From Thauera propionica (GTDB lineage: Bacteria > Pseudomonadota > Gammaproteobacteria > Burkholderiales > Rhodocyclaceae): DNA of 64,000 nucleotides. The stretch is taken from contig NZ_NOIH01000003.1 of the NCBI RefSeq assembly GCF_002245655.1, positions 124,001 through 188,000 on the forward strand, in the 5' to 3' direction. A program made the position numbers and the translations under genes. Position 1 is the stretch's first letter. Each line of letters starts with the position of its first letter. This document shows, piece by piece, positions 47,752-57,265 of the stretch. The notes beneath the pieces were generated by a model, which had not been told where the DNA came from, searched no databases, and saw only the letters and a list, made by a program, of their open reading frames with translations.

Positions 47752-50133
47752 TTACGGGACGAAGCGCTGCACGACGACCCTCGCCTTGCCCGCCCGCTTG
47801 GCCTCGTACATCAGCACGTCGGCCCTGCCCAGCACCGCCTCCGGCAGCGCATCCTCCTCGGATGCCGTTGGCGGGCAGACGACCACACCCACGCTTGCCG
47901 ACAGGCGCACGGTCGTCCCCGCCATCTTCAGCGTGACCGGTTCGCCGATGGCCGCGAGCACGCGCTCCGCACAGGCAGTGGCGTCCTCTTCGTCGGCGAC
48001 CGCATTGGCGACAACCACGAACTCGTCGCCGCCAAGTCGGGCCAGGGTGTCGCCATCACGGACAACCCCGCGCATGCGTTGGGCGAGCCTCCTCAGCAGC
48101 TCGTCGCCCACAACATGGCCGTAGGTGTCATTGACGGGCTTGAAGCCATCCAGGTCGAGGAAGATGACCGCGACGCTGCTGCGGGCGCGGCGCGCCTGTG
48201 CCAGCGCCAGGCCCAGCCGGTCGTAGAGCAGGGCGCGGTTCGGCAGTCCGGTCAGCAGGTCGTGGTGGGCGGAATGCTGCAGCTCCCGGACAAGCTGCTT
48301 CTGCAGGCTGATGTCGGTGAACACCCCGATGTAGTGCTGGATGGCGCCGTCCCCGTCCCGCACCACGGAGATCGTCATTCGCTCGGGAACGGTGTGGCCG
48401 TTCTTGTGCCGGTTGATGATCTCGCCTTCCCATTCGCCCTTGCCCTCGAGATCGTTCCAGAGCTTGCGATAGAAGGCCTCGTCGTGCTCGCCGGAAGCCA
48501 GCATGTCCGGCGACTTGCCCAGCACCTCTTCCGGCGTATAACCGGTGATCTCGGTGAATGCCGGATTGATCTGGACGATGCGGTTGGACTCGTCGGTCAC
48601 CATGACGCCCGTGTGGGTACGCAGGAAAACCGAATGGCTCAGGGCGCGCTCCTCCTCGTTGCGCTTGCGCTCGGTGACGTCGAGGTGAATCCCGGTCAGC
48701 AGCAGCGGCTTGCCATCTTCGGTACGCCGGATGATCCGGCCCAGGTTGTGGATCCATACCCAATGGCCAGCCTTGTGCCGCATGCGGAATTCGGACTCGA
48801 AGGCATCGACTCCGGCGGCGAGATCCTTGTCGAGCTGGGCGAGCACCTCCTGCTGGTCGACGGGATGGGTCAGTGTCTTCCAGGTGTCGAGCGACACGGG
48901 CTCGAGTTCCTCGAGCGTGTAACCCAGCATGGCCGCCCAGCGCCTGCCGTAAACGATCCGGTCTTCCGCGACATACCATTCCCAGGTACCGGCATTGGTA
49001 CCTTCGATGATGTCTTCCAGGCGCTGCCGCTCCTGCGCCAGACGCCCCTGCGCCAGATTCAGGCGCCGGTTGGTACGCAGCACCCAGGCCGAAGCGATCA
49101 TCACCGTCAGCAGGATGCTGCCCACGGCGATCACGGCCGCGGCATGCTGGCGCGCGAACTCGCGGATGCTGACCGTCGGTGCCTTGTCGAAGGGCGGCAC
49201 ACGCGCCGCCATCATCGCCTCCTGTACCGACTGGTAATCGGCCGGGATCGTGAAGCCGTGGATGCCGGCAAGCTGGCTCAGGACGTCCTCAGGCTCCAGC
49301 GCCAGCAAGGCTGCGCTGATGCGCCGGCTGAGGTCGCGGTCGAGGTGCGGCAGGGCGACCATGGCCCACTCGGGGTACAAGGCGGTGCTCGCCTTGAACG
49401 GAAAACCGGAGTGTGAGACGGGCTCGACAACCTCGAGGTCTGCGACCTCGGCCTTGCCCTCCGCGTGCAGGCTCTCGAGGATGCCAGTGCGGATGAAGCC
49501 GGCGTCGGCCTGCCCCTCGAGCACGGCCGCGACCACCTTGTCGTGGGGGTTGCCCAGGCGCTTGAACTCGATCGAGTCGAGCGCGATCCCGCGCTGGACG
49601 AGTTCCTTGGCCTGTGTCGCATAGCCGCCGAGATACTGCGTGCCGGTGACGGCGACCACCTTGCCCGGCAGGTCTTGCCAGCGCTGGATGTCCGTCCTCT
49701 CCTTGCGGCGGATGAGCACGCCCCCCAACTGGGACACGGCCTTCCCCTCCTCCAGCGCAACCAGCGTGGCGATGGCGCCGGAGAGCTGGTTCTGGGTGCG
49801 CAAGGTGATGTAGTGCGCGGGGTTCGTGAACACCAGGTCGAGCTCGTCGCGCTCGAGTGCGCGGGTCATCGCGTCCTGATCGAGGAAACGGATGTTCACA
49901 TGGACGCCGGGCACCTGCTCCTGAAGATACCAGGCCAACGGTCGCCAGGCGGGCTCCAGCACGGAGACGGGCCGGTAGGCGAACATGCCGATCGTCAGCG
50001 TATTGGGCTCACGGGCCTCGACCGGCGACAAAGCCCCCGCACCGAGAAACACAAGGACAAACACGGCGCCCAACCACCCTGGCAGGCATGGCCGCGTCGG
50101 CCTGAATCGCAGCAGGGAAAGGAGCGCTCGCAT
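47752..50133 (-). CDS. PhnD-like sensor / PAS-PAS / GGDEF diguanylate cyclase
   Basis: A 793-residue membrane protein. A signal peptide (about 1-41) precedes a periplasmic phosphonate/phosphite-binding-like domain (about 45-290, with TLTIGMFAYRPVSVLEPAWRPL and DLVFTNPAHY), a membrane helix (about 331-352), two PAS-PAC units (about 365-490 and 495-612) and a GGDEF domain (about 625-790). The catalytic RLGGDEF is intact and an RxxD inhibitory site (RDGD) lies five residues before it, so it should make c-di-GMP with product inhibition. No EAL domain is present. The ATG at 50133 starts the signal peptide. Confidence 0.9.
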   Translation of the reverse strand: MRALLSLLRFRPTRPCLPGWLGAVFVLVFLGAGALSPVEAREPNTLTIGMFAYRPVSVLEPAWRPLAWYLQEQVPGVHVNIRFLDQDAMTRALERDELDLVFTNPAHYITLRTQNQLSGAIATLVALEEGKAVSQLGGVLIRRKERTDIQRWQDLPGKVVAVTGTQYLGGYATQAKELVQRGIALDSIEFKRLGNPHDKVVAAVLEGQADAGFIRTGILESLHAEGKAEVADLEVVEPVSHSGFPFKASTALYPEWAMVALPHLDRDLSRRISAALLALEPEDVLSQLAGIHGFTIPADYQSVQEAMMAARVPPFDKAPTVSIREFARQHAAAVIAVGSILLTVMIASAWVLRTNRRLNLAQGRLAQERQRLEDIIEGTNAGTWEWYVAEDRIVYGRRWAAMLGYTLEELEPVSLDTWKTLTHPVDQQEVLAQLDKDLAAGVDAFESEFRMRHKAGHWVWIHNLGRIIRRTEDGKPLLLTGIHLDVTERKRNEEERALSHSVFLRTHTGVMVTDESNRIVQINPAFTEITGYTPEEVLGKSPDMLASGEHDEAFYRKLWNDLEGKGEWEGEIINRHKNGHTVPERMTISVVRDGDGAIQHYIGVFTDISLQKQLVRELQHSAHHDLLTGLPNRALLYDRLGLALAQARRARSSVAVIFLDLDGFKPVNDTYGHVVGDELLRRLAQRMRGVVRDGDTLARLGGDEFVVVANAVADEEDATACAERVLAAIGEPVTLKMAGTTVRLSASVGVVVCPPTASEEDALPEAVLGRADVLMYEAKRAGKARVVVQRFVP

Positions 50134-50182
50134 GATGGGTCGGCATTCTATTCGATCCCCGCCAGCGACGCGCGCACGAGCC

Positions 50183-50203
50183 GCTGGCCGCTGGCCGCTG
50201 GCG
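50183..50203. repeat. Three tandem heptamers
   Basis: GCTGGCC is repeated at 50183 and 50190 and, with one change, at 50197, immediately before the putative sigma-28 -35 element. It may be chance in a GC-rich region or a protein-binding spot. Confidence 0.4.
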
Positions 50204-50204
50204 C

Positions 50205-50231
50205 TCAAGTTCTGCCCGCGTCAGTCGATAT
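50205..50231 (+). promoter_or_regulatory. Sigma-28 (FliA) type promoter for the aerotaxis pair
   Basis: TCAAGTTC (50205-50212), an exact 11-base spacer, and GTCGATAT (50224-50231) match the FliA consensus TAAAGTTT-N11-GCCGATAA at 6 of 8 positions in each half. Transcription would start near 50238, about 88 bases before the PAS gene. FliA control is usual for chemoreceptor genes. Confidence 0.6.
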
Positions 50232-50325
50232 GGTCCTATAACCCCTATAAGCGCCGCGCCTGTCGCATGCGCGCCAAAGGCGAGCGACCCAGATCGCAGC
50301 TGCCGCACCCCGTGGAGACGCAACA

Positions 50326-50847
50326 ATGAAAGACAAGGCGATCACGCCTACCCGCAACGAGCGCGTCATGCGCGAGGACGATTTCATCGTCAGCAAGACC
50401 GACCTCAAGGGCCGGATCACCTACGGCAACGAGATCTTCATCGAATTCTCCGGCTACACCGAGCAGGAACTGCTCGGCAGCCAGCACAACATCATCCGCC
50501 ATCCGGACATGCCGCGCGCGGCCTTCAAGCTCGCCTGGGACACGATCCAGGCTGGCCGAGAGTTCTTTGCCTACGTGAAGAACATGTCGAAGGACGGTGG
50601 CTTCTATTGGGTGTTCACCCACATCACGCCAGACTTCGGCCCGAAGGGCGAGATCGTCGGCTACTACTCGGTGCGGCGCTGCCCGCGACGCGACGCGCTT
50701 GCCAAGATCGAGCCGGTGTATCGCCAGATGCTCGAAGCGGAGCGCGCAGCCGGCGCACGGGATGCGATCAGCGCGGGTACCAAGGTCCTGGTGGATCTGC
50801 TCCAACAATCGAGGATGAGCTATGAACAGCTTGTTTTCGCGCTCTGA
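50326..50847 (+). CDS. Aer-type PAS domain protein
   Basis: A 173-residue cytoplasmic protein consisting mainly of one PAS domain of the aerotaxis type: [48 protein letters not shown] and KNGGFYW-like KDGGFYWV, close to the FAD-binding PAS of Aer. It lacks a membrane anchor and signalling domain, which are supplied by the next gene; the two overlap by 26 bases. A GGAGA site precedes the ATG. Confidence 0.9.
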   Translation: MKDKAITPTRNERVMREDDFIVSKTDLKGRITYGNEIFIEFSGYTEQELLGSQHNIIRHPDMPRAAFKLAWDTIQAGREFFAYVKNMSKDGGFYWVFTHITPDFGPKGEIVGYYSVRRCPRRDALAKIEPVYRQMLEAERAAGARDAISAGTKVLVDLLQQSRMSYEQLVFAL

Positions 50848-52126
50848 GCGCCGGCGCTGGATCGCCTGCGCCCTCGTGCTGCTCGGCGCGGGAGGCGCAT
50901 TCCTCGGTCCGCTGCATGCCTTGGCCGCACTGCTGGGCGCGATCGTCGTCCTGTTGTGGCCGGCGGGCACGGCGACCTCGCCCCTGACCGACCTCGACCG
51001 GCTGCTCACCGCTTTCAGCGACGGGCGGCTGGTCGAACGCCTGCCGCGCGCCTACGCCGAGCCGCGTCTCGAGCAGATCCGTCGCCACCTCAATTCGTCA
51101 CTGGACCAGACCGAGGCGGCGTTCCGCGAGATGCTCGGCGCGATGGAAGCGTCGGCGGAAGGCCACGACTGGCGTCGTCTGCAGACCTCGGGCCTTCATG
51201 GCACCTTCCGTATCGTGCTCGAGCGCATGCAGACGCTGCTCGAACGGCTGCACCAGGCGCGCCAGTCGATCGTCCGCGAGGCCCTGCTGTCGCGGATCTT
51301 CATGCGCTCGGAACGCGGCCTGTCCAATGCGATCGAGCGGGTCAACGAGGCCCTGGCGCAGGTCGATGCCGGCGCCTCGGAGGTGCGCACGCTGGCGCAG
51401 GACTTCTTCGAAACGGCGACGCGCATGTCCTCATCGGCCAACGCGATGTCCGTGTCGCTGGGTGGCGCGCAGGAATCCGCACGCGAAAGCGCCGCCTCGC
51501 TGTCCGATCTCGACCAGAAGACGGCGGCGATCCGCGTACTGTCCGGGCAGGTCGACCAGATCGCCAAGCAGACCAACCTGCTCGCGCTGAATGCCGCGAT
51601 CGAGGCGGCCCGCGCCGGTGAGGCCGGCCGTGGCTTCGCGGTGGTCGCCGACGAGGTCCGCAAGCTGGCCGACCAGTCGCAGCATGCCGCGACCGAGATC
51701 ACCGCGGCGATTTCCGCCGTATCGCAGGCCATGGACGCCGTCAGCAGTCGCATGGAGGGTCTAGGCGAGGCGGTCGCCGAAGCGCGCGGCACCGCTGACG
51801 CCTTTGGCGACGAACTGAGCCGCTCGGCCAGCGCCGCATCGCAGATCGAGCGCCTCGCCGGCGCGATCGCCGATGGCGCTGACGCCATGACGGCGCTGAT
51901 GGGCCGCGTCTCGCTCGCCCAGGCCGCGCGGGCCAACGTCAATCAGGCCGTCAGCGGCGAAGCGCCGGACCTGTCGTCCCGACCCGAAATCGAACGCGAA
52001 GCCCTGGCCTTGGCCCTCGAGGGTAGCTGGCAGGACAACGAGGCCGAGCGCACCCGCCTGATCGAGGCCTACGACAGCCTGTTCGCACGGATCGAGTCGC
52101 AGGTGCTGCAGACCGGCATCCGGTAA
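50822..52126 (+). CDS. Methyl-accepting chemotaxis protein, partner of the PAS protein
   Basis: A 434-residue chemoreceptor with two membrane helices at the N-terminus (about 13-30 and 32-47) and almost no periplasmic loop, a HAMP-like linker and a signalling domain with [38 protein letters not shown], the CheA/CheW-binding hairpin tip. Like Aer it has no periplasmic ligand domain, so it probably reports on the PAS protein made from the overlapping upstream gene. No C-terminal CheR-docking pentapeptide is visible. Confidence 0.9.
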   Translation: MNSLFSRSERRRWIACALVLLGAGGAFLGPLHALAALLGAIVVLLWPAGTATSPLTDLDRLLTAFSDGRLVERLPRAYAEPRLEQIRRHLNSSLDQTEAAFREMLGAMEASAEGHDWRRLQTSGLHGTFRIVLERMQTLLERLHQARQSIVREALLSRIFMRSERGLSNAIERVNEALAQVDAGASEVRTLAQDFFETATRMSSSANAMSVSLGGAQESARESAASLSDLDQKTAAIRVLSGQVDQIAKQTNLLALNAAIEAARAGEAGRGFAVVADEVRKLADQSQHAATEITAAISAVSQAMDAVSSRMEGLGEAVAEARGTADAFGDELSRSASAASQIERLAGAIADGADAMTALMGRVSLAQAARANVNQAVSGEAPDLSSRPEIEREALALALEGSWQDNEAERTRLIEAYDSLFARIESQVLQTGIR

Positions 52127-52150
52127 CCTGCTGCTCGCCCAATGTGCATA

Positions 52151-52313
52151 TCACAATTTGATGGACGCGATGAGCCCAGCGGGCTCGAGCATGACCTCAT
52201 CGCAATTGAGTCCGGGGCCTTTGCGATCGATCACGATGAAATCAGACACCGCATCCAGTGCGAGCAAAGGGTGATGCCAGACGCCTGCAAGGTAATTGAC
52301 ACCCTGGTCGATT
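52151..52313 (-). pseudogene. allA: Remnant of a ureidoglycolate lyase (allA-like) gene
   Basis: The frame encodes [20 protein letters not shown] followed by [17 protein letters not shown], the C-terminal active-site part of AllA-type ureidoglycolate lyases, then a normal stop. Only about 50 of some 165 residues remain; upstream homology ends where the stop of the thioredoxin-like gene lies (52314-52316). The N-terminal two thirds are gone, so this is a truncation scar of a purine/allantoin-use gene. The open frame runs to 52339 through unrelated sequence. Confidence 0.75.
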
Positions 52314-52553
52314 TCAGGCTGCCCGTATCCACTCCGCAATCGTCGCCGTCGTTGGAATCCGCCCTGACGAAACTAGCTTGCCACCGATCACCAGCCCCGG
52401 GGTCTTGAGCACGTCGTGGGCGATGATCTCGTCCATGGCGGTGACCTTCAGGACTTCGGCTTCGATGCCCGTCGTGGAAAGGGCCTCGCGGACAAGTTCT
52501 TCCAGTTTGCGGCAGTTGGCGCAGCCGGGGCCGAGCACCTTGATCTCGAGCAT
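52314..52553 (-). CDS. Small thioredoxin-fold redox protein (redox-active disulfide type)
   Basis: A 79-residue Thioredoxin_3-type protein with the motif [13 protein letters not shown] (CxxC) near the N-terminus and a cis-proline region [11 protein letters not shown]. Such proteins are regularly paired with ArsP-type permeases, as here: the ATG is two bases after the permease stop. It probably supplies or relays reducing equivalents or metal/metalloid to the permease. Its 3' end sits at the junction with the allA remnant. Confidence 0.88.
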   Translation of the reverse strand: MLEIKVLGPGCANCRKLEELVREALSTTGIEAEVLKVTAMDEIIAHDVLKTPGLVIGGKLVSSGRIPTTATIAEWIRAA

Positions 52554-52555
52554 GG

Positions 52556-54019
52556 TCAGACTCCTTTCAGTGAGGACGTGTGGCGGCTTGCAACCGACAA
52601 CAGCACCGCCAGCAGCGCGATGAAACCCGCCAGGTAAAGCGCGAGCATGAGCAGCGAAGCGCCGTCGATCCAGGCGCCGTAGATGAGGCCAGCAGCAGCG
52701 CTGAACAGCGCCACCAAGCCAACGTAGGTAAAGGTTTTCTTCCGGCCGATGATCGCCGAGATGATCAGAATGCTCTGCAGCGACAGTTCGGGGTCGGACA
52801 TCAGGTAGGCGAGCAGTGGGCCGCGATGCATGCCGAGCTCGAGGAACATCTTGGCGATCGGCACCTCGACCAGGGTCGGGAAGTACATGAACACGCCGAA
52901 CACCACGCCGGCCAGGTTGCCTGTGAGCGAATTGGTGCCAGCCAGCATCTGGATCCATTCGGGCCGGATGAGCACGCGGATCATGCCGACGATGAACACT
53001 CCCACCACCAGCAGCGGGAAGATCTGCTTCACGAAGCGCCAGGACTCCCACAGCCAGTCGCGCAGCTCGTCCTCGTTCAGACGGTGGCGCACTATGAAGT
53101 GCAGCACCGCGAGCGCGGCAGCGACGGCGAAGAACTTGCCGGTCAGGCCGATGTGCAGCCCGCCTTCCACCGGCTGCACCCACAGCGCAGCCACCAGCAG
53201 GGTCGCCGCGATCAGTCCGAGGCTGATCCAGGTCCATGCGCTGGCGCCCTCGACGATGTTTTCCAGTCCGCGCCAGGCGGCAAAGCCGATCGCGCCGAGC
53301 AGCCCGATCAGCACCACACCCTGCAGCGACACACCTTCTTCGCCCTTGGCCGCGTCGTAGGGCACCAGGCGGTCGAGTGCGGCCTGCCAGCTCTGGGCAT
53401 CGGCGAGCGGCACCTCGAAGCTCAGGTACGTGCCGGTCAGCACGTCGAGCTTGAGCGTCCCCGCCAGCAGCAGCGCCACCCACACCGACAGGAAGACCAG
53501 CGCCATCCGCCCCATCCCGGCGCCCTGCGCGCCGAAGGCGGTGTCGGTGGCGCGGTCGTGCGCGGCGTCGTCGCTGCGGAAGATCAAGGCCATGATCAGG
53601 CCAATGCCGATGCCGAAGGTCAGGGAGAGCAGAAAGCGCGCGACGGCAAGATCGGGGCCGATGATGCCGCCGGTGTAGACCAGCGCCAGGATGTTGGCCG
53701 CCGGGGCGAAGAACAGGAAGGTGATCGCCGGTCCCAGGCCGGCGCCTTTCTTGTAGATCCCGGCGAAGAGCGGAACGATGGTGCACGAGCACACCGCCAG
53801 CAAGGACCCTGCGGCAGCTGCAGCGGGATACGACACCGCCTTGCTGGAGTTGCGACCGAGGAAGCGGGTAACCGTCTCCTTCGGGATCAGCGCGGACATC
53901 GCGCCGGCGATGAAGAACGCGGGCAGCAAGCAGAGCAGGACATGCGCGGCGAGATAGGCGGCCAGATTGCCCAGCCCGCCGTGTACGACGGGGAGAACCC
54001 AGGAAAGCAGGGTGTCCAT
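52556..54019 (-). CDS. ArsP/YraQ-type permease (PF03773-like)
   Basis: A 487-residue membrane permease with the family pattern FLGRNSSKAVSYPAAAAAGSLLAVCSCTIVPLFAGI, ending in FFAPAANILAL, and a second half with FKQIFPLL-like WRFVKQIFPLLVVGVF and FPTLVEVPIAKMFLELGM. The CSC motif in the first half is conserved. ArsP members export trivalent organoarsenicals; others have unknown cargo. Two internal repeats flank a soluble linker (about residues 150-300). An arsH remnant in the same patch supports an arsenic link, but only by context. Confidence 0.88.
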   Translation of the reverse strand: MDTLLSWVLPVVHGGLGNLAAYLAAHVLLCLLPAFFIAGAMSALIPKETVTRFLGRNSSKAVSYPAAAAAGSLLAVCSCTIVPLFAGIYKKGAGLGPAITFLFFAPAANILALVYTGGIIGPDLAVARFLLSLTFGIGIGLIMALIFRSDDAAHDRATDTAFGAQGAGMGRMALVFLSVWVALLLAGTLKLDVLTGTYLSFEVPLADAQSWQAALDRLVPYDAAKGEEGVSLQGVVLIGLLGAIGFAAWRGLENIVEGASAWTWISLGLIAATLLVAALWVQPVEGGLHIGLTGKFFAVAAALAVLHFIVRHRLNEDELRDWLWESWRFVKQIFPLLVVGVFIVGMIRVLIRPEWIQMLAGTNSLTGNLAGVVFGVFMYFPTLVEVPIAKMFLELGMHRGPLLAYLMSDPELSLQSILIISAIIGRKKTFTYVGLVALFSAAAGLIYGAWIDGASLLMLALYLAGFIALLAVLLSVASRHTSSLKGV

Positions 54020-54108
54020 GATGCGAACTCCAGCGAGAAAGTGAGAGTCCTGCTGCCAAGCGTGAACCTGACCAACGCTAGCGGAGAGTCTGTTCGACTA
54101 CAAGCTGT

Positions 54109-56518
54109 CTATGAATGATGACGTTCATGCGCCGAAAAGGATGCAGGCACGGACGGACGCCCGAGGCACAGCAAAGCCTTTCGGAGCTCCCCGAACCACA
54201 GGACCGTACTGGCCATCGCCAGGCAGATCAGCCACTGCGCCCCAGTCAACGGCATGGTCCCGAAGGCCTGGTTGAGCAGCTCGACATGAACGACCGCCAC
54301 CTGCAGCAAGGTGGAAAGGCCGATCGCCGCCCACAGCCAGGGGGTCACGAAGGGTCGATGGAACGCACTCGTCAGCGCGGAGCGCGCACTGAGGCAGTTG
54401 AACAGCTGGGCGAACACCAGCACGGTGAAGCCGGCAGTGCGGGCGGTGTCGATGTCGTGCGCGCCCTCGATTAGCCCGCCGGGCAAGAAGAGATCGATCG
54501 TTAGCAAGGTTGCCGCGGCCATCATTAGGCCCGTCTGCACCGCCCCCGCCCACATGCGCGCGTCGATGACACGCTGGTCCGCACGCCGCGGCGGGCGCGC
54601 CATCACATCGTCGGCCTGCGGATCCACCCCCATCGCCATAGCCGGCCAGGAATCGGTGAGCAGGTTTATCCACAGGATCTGGGTCGCCAGCAGCGGCAAC
54701 ACCAGCGTCGCGCCGTCCGTCTGCAAGCCAATCACGCCGGCGCCGACCACTCCGAGAAAAATCGTCAGCACCTCGCCCATGTTGGACGACAGCAGGTAGC
54801 GGAGGAACTTCTCGATGTTGTTGAAGATGCCCCGCCCCTCGCGCACGGCGGCAACGATGGTGGCGAAGTTGTCGTCGGCGAGGATCATCTTGGCCGCCTC
54901 CTTCGTCACTTCGGTGCCGGTGCCCCCCATCGCCACGCCGATGTCGGCCGACTTCAGGGCTGGTGCGTCGTTAACCCCATCCCCGGTCATCGCTACGACC
55001 TGTCCGTCGGCCTGCAGCGCATCGACGATGCGCAGCTTGTGCACCGGCGCGACACGGGCAAAGACGGATATCGTCCTCACCACCTCGACAAAGGCCGCGT
55101 CGTCCATCGCATCGATCTCCGCGCCGGAGATCGCCTTCGCGCCGGGCGGAGTGATGCCGAGATCGGCCGCGATGCGCGCCGCGGTGCGTGGATGATCACC
55201 AGTAATCATGATCACGCGGATGCCCGCGCGAAGGGCCTCGCCGATCGCCTGCTTCGCCTCCCCGCGAGGCGGATCGATGATGCCGACCGTGCCGACGAAG
55301 ATCAGCCCCTGCTCCAGCGTCTCTCCGGCCTGCGCATCCTCGCCCGCAGCGAGCGGTCGATAGGCGACCGCCAGGGCGCGCAAGGCCGCGTCGGACATCT
55401 CATCCACGTCGGCCAGCAGGCGGCTACGGATGTCGTCGTCGAGCGCTACGACATCGAGCCCGACGCGGGCCTGTGTACAGCGCCCCAGCAGCACATCCGG
55501 CGCGCCCTTGGCGATCACCACAGGGGTATCGTCACGCTCGTGGTCGATTGCGATCACTGACATCATCTTCCGTTCGGACGTGAACGGCACTTCAGCGACG
55601 CGCTCGAAGCGGCGGTAGCGGCGCTCGTGCACGCCGAGCTTGCGCTCGGCGACGAGAAAGGCTGCCTCGGTCGGATCGCCCTGGATCTGCCAGGTGCCTT
55701 CTGCCGTCTGGCTCAGATCCGCATTGCCGGCAAGGCTGCCGCCGGAAAGCACGACGACATGCTCGGCATGCAACGGGCCCTGCGACAGCGCCTCACCCGC
55801 CTGATGAACCTCGCCCTCGGGCGCATAACCGACACCGCTGACCTCGGTGGTACCCGACAACGTGGCGACGCGCACGATCGTCATCTCCGACCGTGTCAGG
55901 GTGCCGGTCTTGTCCGAGCAGATCACCGAGGCCGACCCAAGCGCCTCGACCGAGGACAGCCGCTTCACGATCGCATTGCGTGCCGCCATGCGTTGCACGC
56001 CGATCGCGAGCACGATCGACAAAACCGCAGGCAGCCCCTCCGGCACCGCCGCGACGGCAAGCGACACACCGAGCAGCAGCACGTCCAGCAAGTCGCGTGC
56101 GCTGGAGATGACCATCACGGATGACGCTGACGATCACCTCGCTGAGCCTCGCCAATGCGGCAGCCGCATTCTCTGCCCGCGCCTCCTGCACGAAGCCCAG
56201 GATTGCGTTCAGCACAACGATCACTGCGATCGCGATCGCGTCGAATGGCCAGCCCGTTTGCCCTTCGATCTCCCGCACGACGAGCGTGACGACTATCGCG
56301 CCCAGCAGCAGATAGATCAGGGGGTCGTGGAACTGCGCCAGCAAGCGCTTCCATGCCGGCACCGTGGGCACGCTGCGCAGGGCGTTGCTGCCGCCGCGGG
56401 CAAGGCGCTGTTCGACTTCGGCCGAGCCCAGACCGTTCTCGCAGTCGGTGCGCAAGGCCGCCGCGATCTCGACGACGCCGAGCTGGCTGGCATCAGTACA
56501 GGTGCATTCCCGGGCCAT
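54109..56518 (-). pseudogene. P-type cation ATPase gene, actuator domain deleted and frame broken
   Basis: Two frames carry one gene. The first (56518 to about 56099) encodes the N-terminus and helices 1-2 as far as ALARLSEVIVSVIRDGHLQR. The second (about 56115 to 54109) resumes at SARDLLDVLLLGVSLAVAAVPEGLP and runs through ICSDKTGTLT, MTGDGVNDAPALK and the last six helices. The actuator domain with its TGES loop and helix 3, roughly 130-150 residues, is missing, and the frames differ by one base at the junction. It was probably a PMCA-like calcium or manganese ATPase. The second part could be translated from 56115/56118 but could not complete the pump cycle. Confidence 0.85.
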
Positions 56519-56656
56519 GATCGAGTGGGTTCTCCTGCGTCAGCGGGGGACCATCGCACCCTTGTCGCTCGCCGCCAGCGAACCTTCCCGTCGGCGTAGG
56601 GCGCCTCACACTGATGACGCAGCCGGGACGGAATGGATGCAAGAACCAGCTGGACT

Positions 56657-57196
56657 TTAGGCGGGGGGTGGCCTCGGCACGAAGCAACACACGGCGCCGG
56701 TCTCATCGACCTGTACTTGGCAAGACCGCAGCAATTGCGCTCGCAGCCGCTGCCGTGCGCGTTGAATGCGCGACTTTGCCCCGGGCAGCGACAAGCCCTT
56801 CAGCGCTGCAAAACGCCCCTGGGTCATCCCACCGAGATCGCAGAGTTCGATGGCCTCGCGGTCCTCGGCAGCAAGTTCGAGCAGCACTCTTGGCAGGCAG
56901 GCCGACAGGCTGTCGACCGGCGGTAGCTCGAAATCGGGCGCCACCAGGTCGTCCGGCAGCGGCTCGCTGCTGCGGACCCCTCGCGCGCGGTCCACAACCA
57001 CGTTGCGCGCCACCTCGAACAGCCAGGCGCGGGGGTTGTTCACGTCACAGAAGCGTTCGCCCTGGCGCAAGGCCTTGAGGAAAAGATCGTGCAGCACATC
57101 CTCCGCCTCCGACGGCGGGCGGACGTGGTGGCGCAGGTAGCGCAGCAGTTCGGCTTCGTGCGCCGACCAGGCGGAGAGCAGGCAGGGGACCGTCAC
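56657..57196 (-). CDS. sigZ: ECF RNA polymerase sigma factor, SigZ-like
   Basis: A 179-residue ECF sigma factor with region 2 (LLRYLRHHVRPPSEAEDVLHD, NPRAWLFEVARNVVVDRAR) and region 4 (LELAAEDREAIELCDLGGMTQ, LKGLSLPGAKSRIQRARQRL), and the cysteine-bearing tail SCQVQVDETGAVCCFVPR typical of SigZ. The cysteines may act as a metal or redox sensor. No anti-sigma gene is adjacent. GTG 57196 gives the family-length N-terminus; TTG 57241 would add 15 residues. It is the only regulator left in this accessory patch. Confidence 0.82.
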   Translation of the reverse strand: MTVPCLLSAWSAHEAELLRYLRHHVRPPSEAEDVLHDLFLKALRQGERFCDVNNPRAWLFEVARNVVVDRARGVRSSEPLPDDLVAPDFELPPVDSLSACLPRVLLELAAEDREAIELCDLGGMTQGRFAALKGLSLPGAKSRIQRARQRLRAQLLRSCQVQVDETGAVCCFVPRPPPA

Positions 57197-57265
57197 ATTG
57201 GAGCGCTCATTTCGGGGCAATGGTTGTTGATCGTTCGCCAAGGAAGGCGGGGTGGGCCGTCTAGG

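Noticed and set aside
41572-48124. Two plus-strand frames of over 1100 codons opposite the hybrid kinases
   Set aside because: They mirror HisKA, HATPase and receiver coding on the minus strand and show only composition-driven sequence.
50235-50251. CCTATAA direct repeat as twin -10 elements of the PAS gene
   Set aside because: No matching -35 is present, while the sigma-28-type element just upstream has correct spacing in both halves.
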